64,000 bases of DNA, taken from assembly GCF_022662335.1 (NCBI RefSeq), contig NZ_JAKNQJ010000006.1:124001-188000 (forward strand), in the 5' to 3' direction. Both the position numbers and the translations under genes were made by a program. The DNA comes from Sphingomonas sp. CROZ-RG-20F-R02-07 (lineage in GTDB: Bacteria > Pseudomonadota > Alphaproteobacteria > Sphingomonadales > Sphingomonadaceae). This document shows positions 9,785 to 16,217 of this stretch, piece by piece (positions within the stretch are counted from its first letter, which is position 1; every line of letters starts with the position of its first letter). The notes under the pieces are model-generated. The model was not told the DNA's origin. It worked only from the letters and a program-made list of their open reading frames with translations, and did no database searches.

Positions 9785-11365
9785 TTATGGCACCAGCACG
9801 GTATCCACCGCCTCCGCCGCGGTTTCGGGCCAGTCGAGCGTATAGTGGAGCCCGCGGCTTTCGTGGCGGTGTAGCGCTGATCGCACGATCAGCTCGGCGG
9901 TCTGCAGCAGGTTGCGCAGCTCGATCAGATCGGGCGTCACGCGGAAATGGCCGTAATAATCCTCCACCTCATGCGTCAGCAGGCGGATGCGGGCCTGCGC
10001 GCGCTGCAACCGCTTGGTGGTGCGCACGATGCCGACATAGTTCCACATGAACCGGCGGATCTCGGTCCAGTTCTGCTTGATGACCACTTCTTCGTCCGAA
10101 TCGGTGACGCGGCTTTCGTCCCATGGGCGGATCACGGGGACGGGCGGCAGCGCGTCCCAATGCGCGGCGATATGATCGGCGCAGGACTCGCCGAAGACGA
10201 AACATTCGAGCAGCGAATTCGACGCGAGGCGGTTGGCGCCGTGCAGCCCGCTCTCGGTGCACTCGCCCGCCGCGTACAGGCCGGGCAGGTCGGTGCGGCC
10301 GTCGCGGTCGATGACGATGCCGCCGCAGGTATAATGCTGCGCGGGCACGACCGGGATCGGCTGCGTCGTCATGTCGATGCCGAGCCCGATCAGCTTCTCG
10401 TAGATGTTCGGGAAATGCGCCCTCACGAATTCGGGCGGCTGGTGGCTGATGTCGAGATGGACGTAATCGAGGCCATAGCGCTTGATCTCGGCGTCGATCG
10501 CGCGCGCCACCACGTCGCGTGGCGCGAGCTCCATGCGCTCGGCGTCGTAATAGGACATGAAGCGCTTGCCCGTGGTCGGGTTGATGAGTCGCCCGCCCTC
10601 GCCGCGCACCGCTTCGGTGATGAGGAAGTTCTTGACCTCGAGATTGTAGAGGCAGGTCGGGTGGAACTGCATCATCTCCATGTTGCTGACCCGGGCTCCC
10701 GCCCTCCACGCCATCGCGATGCCGTCCCCCGTCGCGCCGCGGGGCGCGGTGGAGAAGAGATAGGTGCGGCCCGCGCCGCCGGTGGCGAGGATCGTCGCCT
10801 TCGCGGTGTACAGATTGACGTGCCCGGTGCCGCGATCGACCGCATAGACGCCCCAGACATTGCCCGCGCCCGAATAGCGTTCCTCATGCCGCCCGGTGGC
10901 GAGATCGATCGCGACCTGATCGGGGACGAGGGTGATGTTGGGATGCGCCTCAGCCGCGCGTTGCAGCGCCTCCTGCACCGCCCATCCCGTCGCGTCGGCG
11001 ACATGGACGATGCGGCGGTGGCTGTGGCCGCCCTCGCGGGTGAGGTGGAGCGCGTTTCCTTCGGTGGCGAAGGGGACGCCGAGCTGCGTCAGTCGCTCGA
11101 TCGCGGCGGGCGCGCCCTCGACGACGAACTCGACGATGTCGCGGTCGTTGAGGCCGGCGCCGGCGACCATCGTATCCTCGACATGATGCTCGAACGTGTC
11201 GCCGGGTTCGAGCACCGCGGCGATCCCCCCTTGCGCCCAGGCGGTGGAGCCCTCGTTCAGCGCGCCCTTGGCGAGCACGGTGACCTTGAACCGGTCCGCC
11301 AGATTGAGCGCCGCGGTAAGCCCCGCCGCACCCGAGCCGACGATCAGGACGTCGCTGGCGCTCAT
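9785..11365 (-). CDS. nadB: L-aspartate oxidase
   Basis: FAD-dependent oxidation of L-aspartate to iminoaspartate, the first step of de novo NAD synthesis. The 526-residue protein has the N-terminal dinucleotide motif GSGAAG (residues 10-15), the STAWAQGGIAA segment, HTCGGIVID and the GLYAAGECTESGLHGANRLASNS active-site region that separates NadB from succinate dehydrogenase flavoproteins. The partner genes nadA and nadC are not in the window. The region just upstream of the start holds four GAAGTGGAG-type repeats, described separately. Confidence 0.96.
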   Translation of the reverse strand: MSASDVLIVGSGAAGLTAALNLADRFKVTVLAKGALNEGSTAWAQGGIAAVLEPGDTFEHHVEDTMVAGAGLNDRDIVEFVVEGAPAAIERLTQLGVPFATEGNALHLTREGGHSHRRIVHVADATGWAVQEALQRAAEAHPNITLVPDQVAIDLATGRHEERYSGAGNVWGVYAVDRGTGHVNLYTAKATILATGGAGRTYLFSTAPRGATGDGIAMAWRAGARVSNMEMMQFHPTCLYNLEVKNFLITEAVRGEGGRLINPTTGKRFMSYYDAERMELAPRDVVARAIDAEIKRYGLDYVHLDISHQPPEFVRAHFPNIYEKLIGLGIDMTTQPIPVVPAQHYTCGGIVIDRDGRTDLPGLYAAGECTESGLHGANRLASNSLLECFVFGESCADHIAAHWDALPPVPVIRPWDESRVTDSDEEVVIKQNWTEIRRFMWNYVGIVRTTKRLQRAQARIRLLTHEVEDYYGHFRVTPDLIELRNLLQTAELIVRSALHRHESRGLHYTLDWPETAAEAVDTVLVP

Positions 11366-11377
11366 GCCCGCGCGCCC

Positions 11378-11418
11378 GAAGTGGAGGGGGCGAAGTGGAG
11401 GAAGTGGAAGAAGTGGAG
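11378..11418. repeat. four iterated GAAGTGGAG repeats upstream of nadB
   Basis: Nine-base units lie at 11378-11386, 11392-11400, 11401-11409 (last base changed to A) and 11410-11418. The last three are head to tail; the first is offset by five bases. They begin 12 bp upstream of the nadB start codon, so on the nadB strand they form a pyrimidine-rich CTCCACTTC tract in the leader or promoter. The spacing is too short and the array too small for CRISPR. Confidence 0.8.
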
Positions 11419-11547
11419 GACCGAACGCATGGTTCGATATGCCCCCGGAAGGAGCGCGGATGCGGGGGTGCGGCGACGGCGTGGAGCGACGGTCATCGCG
11501 TCACCCTGCCACAGCGGAGGGTGCGTAGGACAGAGCGGAGATGGGGC

Positions 11548-11958
11548 TCACGCGGCGGCGGGCAGCCAATCCTCGCAGCGCAGCCCGTCCACCCGGCGGA
11601 ATTCGCCCAGATTGCCGGTGACGACGATAAGGCCGCGGCTGCGCGCATGCCCGGCAATGAGCACGTCGTAACCGCCGATCGATCGGCCTTCGCGTTCCAG
11701 CGTCGCGCGGATGTCGCCGGCATGCGCTGCCGCCTCGGCATCGAACGCCATGACCTCCAGCCGGCTCGCGAACCGCTCCACCTCCGTCCGGTTGTCGATC
11801 GGCCGTGCCGACTTCGCGGCGCCGTGCAGCAGCTCGGTCAGCACGATGGTCGAGATCGCCAGCCCGTCGGTTTCGGCGTTGAAGCGCGCACGGATGCTCT
11901 GCGGGCGATCGCGCAAGACCCGGATGCAGAGATTGGTATCGAGCATGTAGCGGAGCAT
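11548..11958 (-). CDS. vapC: VapC-type PIN-domain toxin ribonuclease
   Basis: A 136-residue PIN-domain protein, probably an RNase toxin neutralised by the upstream VapB. The acidic metal-binding pattern is visible: Asp7 in MLDTN, Glu42 in VLTELLHG, Asp98 in GGYDVLIAGHA, and the later VVTGNLGEF strand. The ATG at 11958 shares one base with the vapB stop (TGATG), so the pair is translationally coupled, as usual for vapBC. The true start is set by this overlap; longer frames upstream run through vapB. Confidence 0.92.
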   Translation of the reverse strand: MLRYMLDTNLCIRVLRDRPQSIRARFNAETDGLAISTIVLTELLHGAAKSARPIDNRTEVERFASRLEVMAFDAEAAAHAGDIRATLEREGRSIGGYDVLIAGHARSRGLIVVTGNLGEFRRVDGLRCEDWLPAAA

Positions 11959-12179
11959 CAGAAAGCTTCGCGATCCTGGGCCTCGGGCTGTTGGCGCTCG
12001 CCCAGATCGATGCCCGACGCGGCGAAGAAATCGTCCCATGTGCGATCGGCCGGAACGATGATCCGTCGCACCCCGTCGCGAAGGACGGCGACCTCGCGCA
12101 CGCCATCGGGGAACGCCACATCCTTGGCGAGCCGCACCGCCTGGGATCGGTTGGAGAGAAACACCGTCGTCCGCGTCAT
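11958..12179 (-). CDS. vapB: VapB-type antitoxin (AbrB-like swapped hairpin)
   Basis: A 73-residue antitoxin. The N terminus TTVFLSNRSQAVRLAKD is the DNA-binding swapped-hairpin signature of VapB/VagC proteins; the C-terminal half (DDFFAASGIDL and a charged tail) should bind VapC. The ATG at 12179 follows a strong Shine-Dalgarno GAGGAGG six bases upstream and is preferred over an ATG 33 bases earlier. In this family the complex represses its own promoter; a candidate promoter with duplicated GGGATAT half-sites is just upstream. Confidence 0.9.
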   Translation of the reverse strand: MTRTTVFLSNRSQAVRLAKDVAFPDGVREVAVLRDGVRRIIVPADRTWDDFFAASGIDLGERQQPEAQDREAF

Positions 12180-12196
12180 CGTCTGCCTCCTCGCGT

Positions 12197-12233
12197 AATG
12201 TGGGACGCGCAAGGGGATATGTCAATGGGATAT
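12197..12233 (-). promoter_or_regulatory. candidate vapBC promoter with duplicated half-sites
   Basis: On the minus strand, TTGACA (12225-12220) is followed by a 17-base spacer and CACATT (12202-12197). Two direct copies of GGGATAT on the plus strand (12214-12220 and 12227-12233, 13 bp apart) flank and overlap the -35 box, a fitting place for VapBC autorepression. The -10 is weak; assignment is by eye. Confidence 0.45.
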
Positions 12234-12246
12234 ACTTCGTGGATGG

Positions 12247-13170
12247 TTACCCGTTCGATGCCCGCGTCAGGCTCAGGAACACGTCTTCCAGATCGGCTTC
12301 CTTGGTCGACACGTCGACGATCCCGAAGCCGCTGCCCTGCACCGCGGCGAGCACCTCGCCCGCGTTCACGCGGTCCTTGGCATAGGTGATTTCCAGCGTG
12401 CGCATGCCCTTCAGCGCGATCTTCTGGAAACAGGCATTGGCGGGCACCGTCTCCACGTCGCGATCCACCGTCAGCGAGACGATCTTCTCCTGCGCCTTGC
12501 CGACCAGCTCGCGCGTCGGCTCGTTGGCGATCACGCGGCCATGGTTGATGATCGCGATCCGGTCGCAAAGCTGTTCGGCCTCTTCGAGATAATGCGTCGT
12601 CAGCACCACCGTCACGCCCTGGTCGTTCAACGCGCGGACATAGGTCCAGAGCTGCTGACGCAGTTCGATGTCGACGCCCGCGGTCGGCTCGTCGAGCACG
12701 AGCACGGGGGGCGAATGGACCATCGCCTTGGCCACCATCAGCCGCCGCTTCATGCCCCCCGACAGCGTGCGGGCATAGGCGTTGGCCTTGTCCTCCAGAT
12801 GCACCGCGCGCAGCAGCTCCATCGAGCGGCGCTCGGCCTTGGGCACGCCGTAGAGGCCCGCCTGGATGTTCAGCGTCTCGACCGGGGTGAAGAACGGATC
12901 GAACAGGATCTCCTGGTTGACGATCCCGATCGACGCTTTGGCGTTCCTGGGATGCGCGTCGATGTCGAAGCCCCAGATCGCGGCGCGGCCGCTCGTCTTG
13001 TTGACCAGCCCGGCCAGGATGTTGATGAGCGTCGACTTGCCCGCGCCATTGGGGCCGAGCAGCCCGAAGATCTGCCCGCGCGGCACGTCGAAGCTCACCC
13101 CGTCGAGCGCGCGCTTGCCGCCCGCATAGGTTTTGCACAGATTGTCGATGGCGATCGCGGCTTCGGTCAT
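12247..13170 (-). CDS. ABC-2-type transporter ATP-binding protein
   Basis: A 307-residue ABC ATPase with Walker A GPNGAGKST (residues 39-47), a signature LSGGMKRR, Walker B VLVLDEPTAGVD and the H-loop TTHYLEEAEQLCDR, followed by an extra C-terminal regulatory domain of about 80 residues. This architecture matches ATPases of ABC-2 (drug, polysaccharide or gliding-type) exporters. No permease gene adjoins it: the next minus-strand gene is vapB and a divergent zf-CHCC gene lies behind it. The ATG at 13170 gives the usual ABC N terminus; substrate unknown. Confidence 0.9.
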   Translation of the reverse strand: MTEAAIAIDNLCKTYAGGKRALDGVSFDVPRGQIFGLLGPNGAGKSTLINILAGLVNKTSGRAAIWGFDIDAHPRNAKASIGIVNQEILFDPFFTPVETLNIQAGLYGVPKAERRSMELLRAVHLEDKANAYARTLSGGMKRRLMVAKAMVHSPPVLVLDEPTAGVDIELRQQLWTYVRALNDQGVTVVLTTHYLEEAEQLCDRIAIINHGRVIANEPTRELVGKAQEKIVSLTVDRDVETVPANACFQKIALKGMRTLEITYAKDRVNAGEVLAAVQGSGFGIVDVSTKEADLEDVFLSLTRASNG

Positions 13171-13248
13171 GACGGGGGGAATAGGCGCGTGGGCGGGCAC
13201 CCTCAACCGGTTATTGCCCGGCGGATGCACGCTTGCTATCGCGACGCC

Positions 13249-13482
13249 ATGCTTCCGCCTCCCGAACTCTCCCGCGTCTCGCAACCCCGCGTCGCCTGCG
13301 ACGGGGCGACCGACATTCCCGGCGGCGCCGCGCTCGGCCATCCGCGCGTGTGGCTGCAGATCGACGAGAGCGGCTATGTCGATTGCGGCTATTGCGACCG
13401 GCGCTTCGTGCTGATCGGTGGGCCGGCGGACGGGGTGGATCCGGCGACGCTGCCCGATCACGGGGATGGCGCGGGGCGCTGA
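13249..13482 (+). CDS. zf-CHCC zinc-finger domain protein
   Basis: A 77-residue protein with the complete zf-CHCC set: Cys17, His31 (in LGHPRVWLQI), Cys46 and Cys49 (CGYC), then RRFVL. The fold is related to the mitochondrial complex I subunit NDUFS6; the role of bacterial copies is not well established. An in-frame ATG at 13225 would add eight residues. It lies 78 bp from the divergent ABC ATPase and 19 bp before tldD. Confidence 0.88.
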   Translation: MLPPPELSRVSQPRVACDGATDIPGGAALGHPRVWLQIDESGYVDCGYCDRRFVLIGGPADGVDPATLPDHGDGAGR

Positions 13483-13501
13483 GCCGCCTATATCGGCGGG
13501 C

Positions 13502-14923
13502 ATGACCGATCCCCGCAGCTTTCTCTACCGCGACGCGCTCGATCCCGAGCAGGCGCAGGCGCTGACCGCCAAGGCGCTCGCCAACGCCGACGACGGCGAA
13601 CTCTATCTCCAGTATCGCCGCTCCGAAGCCTTCGGGTTCGACGACGGCCGGTTGAAGACCGCGAGCTACGACACGCATTCGGGCTTCGGCCTGCGCGCCG
13701 TATCGGGCGAGACGACTGCGTTCGCGCATGCCAACGAGCTGTCGCCCGCCGCGATCCGCCGCGCTGCCGAGACGATGACGCTGATCGATCCGGCGAAGGG
13801 CGCGCGGCCCGCCCCGCCGCGCGGCACCAACCGGCGGCTCTACACCGATGCCGATCCGCTCGACCTCGTGCCGTTCGCGGACAAGGTGAACCTGTGCCAG
13901 ACGATCGACGCCGCGGCGCGCGCGCGCGATCCGCAGGTGGCGCAGGTGTCGGTCAGCCTGTCGGGCAGCTGGAGCGTGGTCGAGATCGTCCGCGCCGACG
14001 GCTTCGTCGCGACCGACGTCCGCCCGCTGGTGCGGCTGAACGTGTCGATCGTGGTGGAGCGCAACGGCCGCCGCGAAACCGGCAGCTACGGGATCGGCGG
14101 GCGCTATCTCTATGACGACCTGTTCGCGCCCGAGACCTATGATCGCGCAATCGATGCCGCGCTGGCGCAGGCGCTGACCAATCTCGACGCGATCGCGGCG
14201 CCCGCGGGCGAGATGACCGTGCTGCTCGGGCCGGGCTGGCCGGGCATCCTGCTGCACGAGGCGATCGGCCACGGACTGGAAGGCGATTTCAACCGCAAGG
14301 GCACGTCCGCCTTTTCGGGCCGGATCGGCGAGCGCGTCGCGGCACCGGGCGTGACCGTGGTGGACGACGGCACGCTGATGAACCGCCGCGGATCGCTGTC
14401 GATCGACGACGAGGGCACGCCGACGCAGGAGAATGTGCTGATCGAGGACGGCATCCTGAAGGGCTATATCCATGATCGCCTCAACGCGCGCCTGATGGGG
14501 GTCGAACCCACCGGCAATGGCCGGCGCGAGAGCTTCCAGCATGCGCCGATGCCGCGGATGACCAACACCTTCATGAAGGCGGGCAACGACGATCCCGCCG
14601 AGCTGCTGTCCCGCATGAAGCGCGGCATCTTCGCGCGCGCGTTCGGCGGGGGTCAGGTCGATATCGTCTCGGGCAAGTTCGTGTTCAGCTGCACCGAGGC
14701 GTTCCTGGTCGAGGACGGCAAGCTGGGCGCGCCGATCAAGGGCGCGACGCTGATCGGCGATGGTCCCAGTTCGCTGACGAAGGTGCGCGGCATCGGCAAC
14801 GACTTCGCGCTGGACGAAGGCATCGGCATCTGCGGCAAGGGCGGGCAGAGCGTGCCCGCGGGCGTGGGCCAGCCGACCCTGCTGGTGGACGGGCTGACGG
14901 TGGGCGGCACGGCGACCGGGTGA
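13502..14923 (+). CDS. tldD: TldD metalloprotease subunit
   Basis: A 473-residue TldD/PmbA-family protein. The zinc motif HEAIGH lies at residues 252-257 (in ILLHEAIGHGLEGDFNRKGTS), distinguishing it as TldD rather than its partner TldE, which lacks it. Family knowledge: TldD/TldE act as a cytosolic heterodimeric protease that degrades small unfolded peptides, processes some peptide natural products and is linked to CcdA turnover. A ccdAB module lies directly next to it, which is notable. No tldE/pmbA is in the window. Confidence 0.95.
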   Translation: MTDPRSFLYRDALDPEQAQALTAKALANADDGELYLQYRRSEAFGFDDGRLKTASYDTHSGFGLRAVSGETTAFAHANELSPAAIRRAAETMTLIDPAKGARPAPPRGTNRRLYTDADPLDLVPFADKVNLCQTIDAAARARDPQVAQVSVSLSGSWSVVEIVRADGFVATDVRPLVRLNVSIVVERNGRRETGSYGIGGRYLYDDLFAPETYDRAIDAALAQALTNLDAIAAPAGEMTVLLGPGWPGILLHEAIGHGLEGDFNRKGTSAFSGRIGERVAAPGVTVVDDGTLMNRRGSLSIDDEGTPTQENVLIEDGILKGYIHDRLNARLMGVEPTGNGRRESFQHAPMPRMTNTFMKAGNDDPAELLSRMKRGIFARAFGGGQVDIVSGKFVFSCTEAFLVEDGKLGAPIKGATLIGDGPSSLTKVRGIGNDFALDEGIGICGKGGQSVPAGVGQPTLLVDGLTVGGTATG

Positions 14924-14930
14924 GCGCCGC

Positions 14931-15221
14931 TCAGTAACCCGAGATCAGCATGTCGAGCGCGGCCTTGATCCGATATTCCTCGGCGGTCAGATTGGCGACG
15001 ATGCTCTCGATATCGCGGACCGCGATGCTGCGGGCGAGCGGCGTCACCATCGCGAGGCGGCGGCCATCGATCGTGAAGACCGGCAGCAGGCGGTCGGGTG
15101 CCGCCGGATCGGGTGTTCGAAGCGGCACCACGAGGCGCGTCGCCAGACCGCTGAGCAGATCGGACTGACAATCGATCACGAGAACGTCGCCACGCACGCG
15201 ACAGACGTCGAATTGAGCCAC
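14931..15221 (-). CDS. ccdB: CcdB-family toxin, GTG start
   Basis: A 96-residue CcdB homologue (QFDVCRV start; VIDCQSDLL; VVPLRTP; PVFTIDGRRLAMVT). The GTG start at 15221 shares a base with the ccdA stop (TAGTG), fixing the start by coupling. CcdB toxins poison DNA gyrase through their C-terminal residues, Trp-Gly-Ile in the F-plasmid protein. Here the protein ends Leu-Ile-Ser-Gly-Tyr, so the Trp is absent and gyrase poisoning is not assured. It may have lost activity or use another contact. Confidence 0.88.
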   Translation of the reverse strand: MAQFDVCRVRGDVLVIDCQSDLLSGLATRLVVPLRTPDPAAPDRLLPVFTIDGRRLAMVTPLARSIAVRDIESIVANLTAEEYRIKAALDMLISGY

Positions 15222-15466
15222 TATAGCGGCTCCAGATGCGCGAGCGGATCGCCCTCCGCTTCGTACCGGCGATTGAAGCCTTGGAGCCATTCGCGGTTGT
15301 CCTCGCGCCACATCTGTTCGCGTCGCCGCTTCGTCTCGATCCGCAACGCGTCTTCCGTGATCCGCGACAGGTTGAGCCCCGCCTCGCGCGCTGCGGCGAT
15401 CACGCCCGTATCGATCGACAGATTGACCGATTTGCGCTTGCCGGCCGTTATGGGATCATGCTTCAT
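15221..15466 (-). CDS. ccdA: CcdA-family antitoxin
   Basis: An 81-residue antitoxin with a ribbon-helix-helix N terminus (KRKSVNLSID, then a helix ending in NLSRITEDAL) and a charged C-terminal toxin-binding tail (REDNREWLQGFNRRYEAEG). The ATG at 15466 follows a short N-terminal segment; an upstream in-frame ATG would overlap the divergent gene. In this family the CcdAB complex represses its own promoter. The candidate promoter places transcription start almost at the start codon. Confidence 0.88.
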   Translation of the reverse strand: MKHDPITAGKRKSVNLSIDTGVIAAAREAGLNLSRITEDALRIETKRRREQMWREDNREWLQGFNRRYEAEGDPLAHLEPL

Positions 15467-15472
15467 GCGCTC

Positions 15473-15501
15473 GATGTATGCGCACGGTCTGCGCGCGTCA
15501 A
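15473..15501 (-). promoter_or_regulatory. candidate ccdAB promoter with internal dyad
   Basis: On the minus strand TTGACG (15501-15496), a 17-base spacer, and TACATC (15478-15473). Inside the spacer is the inverted repeat GCGCA-N5-TGCGC (15480-15494), well placed for a ribbon-helix-helix repressor. The predicted transcription start is within a few bases of the ccdA ATG, so the message could be leaderless. Confidence 0.45.
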
Positions 15502-15517
15502 TCGGAGCGCCGACCCT

Positions 15518-15721
15518 ATGAGCATCGCCGAACTCGGCCGTTTCAGCCGCAACGAAGCGCATATCCTTGTCGGACGGCTGGCCAGCGAAGGGATTGAGGC
15601 GATTGCGTTCGACGGCGAGACCTCGATCGGGGACGGCAGCTATCTGCTGATCCCGGTGCGCGTGATGGTGGACGATGCGGATCTCGCGGCGGCCAAGCGG
15701 ATCGTCGCCGACGCTGCCTGA
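15518..15721 (+). CDS. DUF2007-type small protein
   Basis: A 67-residue acidic protein matching the DUF2007 'putative signal transducing protein' pattern: a beta-alpha-beta fold that begins with EAHILVGRLASEGIEA and ends with a VRVMVDDADLAAAKRIV segment. Function is unknown; the fold resembles small ACT/PII-like ligand modules. It diverges from ccdA with 51 bp between starts and lies 140 bp before glnK, behind whose sigma54-type promoter it does not sit. Confidence 0.75.
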   Translation: MSIAELGRFSRNEAHILVGRLASEGIEAIAFDGETSIGDGSYLLIPVRVMVDDADLAAAKRIVADAA

Positions 15722-15811
15722 TTTTCGGGCAGACCCGTCCGCCTGCCTAAAAAATTTACCGATCGTTCACGAATCCGCCGACGCTACGCCCCGAATCCCG
15801 GTCTGTCCCAC

Positions 15812-15830
15812 TTGGCACGATGGTTGCTGG
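15812..15830 (+). promoter_or_regulatory. sigma54 (RpoN) promoter of glnK-amtB
   Basis: TTGGCACGATGGTTGCTGG matches the sigma54 consensus TGGCACG-N4-TTGCT, with the -24 GG at 15814-15815 and the -12 GC at 15826-15827, exactly 10 bases between them. Predicted transcription start is about 15839, 23 bases before the glnK GTG. glnK-amtB operons are typically NtrC/RpoN controlled. I did not find a convincing NtrC dyad upstream. Confidence 0.85.
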
Positions 15831-15861
15831 AGATATTCCGGGACATAGGGAAGGGGCACCG

Positions 15862-16200
15862 GTGAAGCTGGTCATCGCCATCATCAAACCGTTCAAGCTG
15901 GACGAAGTGCGCGAGGCGCTGACCGAGATCGGCGTCGCGGGCATGACGGTCACCGAGGTCAAGGGGTTCGGTCGCCAGAAGGGCCAGACCGAGATCTACC
16001 GCGGTGCCGAATACAGCACCAACATGGTGCCGAAGATCAAGATCGAGGTCGTCTGCGCCGAGGCGCTGGCCGACCGCGTCGTCGAGGCGGTGCAGGCATC
16101 GGCCAACACCGGCGCGATCGGCGACGGCAAGATCTTCGTGCTCGACGTGGGGCAAGCGGTGCGCATCCGCACCGGCGAAACCGACGATTCCGCACTTTGA
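15862..16200 (+). CDS. glnK: PII nitrogen regulatory protein, GTG start
   Basis: A 112-residue PII protein, exactly the usual family length, beginning at a GTG preceded by an AAGGGG Shine-Dalgarno. The T-loop (about residues 37-55) carries Tyr51, the uridylylation site, in YRGAEYS; the B-loop VLDVGQAVRIRTGE near the C terminus binds ATP/ADP. PII proteins sense 2-oxoglutarate, ATP/ADP and glutamine state. Placement 17 bp before amtB argues for GlnK rather than GlnB; the proteins are otherwise hard to tell apart. Confidence 0.95.
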   Translation: MKLVIAIIKPFKLDEVREALTEIGVAGMTVTEVKGFGRQKGQTEIYRGAEYSTNMVPKIKIEVVCAEALADRVVEAVQASANTGAIGDGKIFVLDVGQAVRIRTGETDDSAL

Positions 16201-16217
16201 CAGGATTGGGGGGACCA

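Noticed and set aside
7381..10050. 889-codon open frame on the plus strand opposite polA and the serine hydrolase
   Set aside because: It lies antisense to polA, whose motifs are all intact; the translation is Arg/His/Gln-rich with no domain pattern, a usual shadow in high-GC DNA.
11378..11418. CRISPR array
   Set aside because: Units are 9 bp, three directly adjacent, and there are no unique spacers or cas genes.
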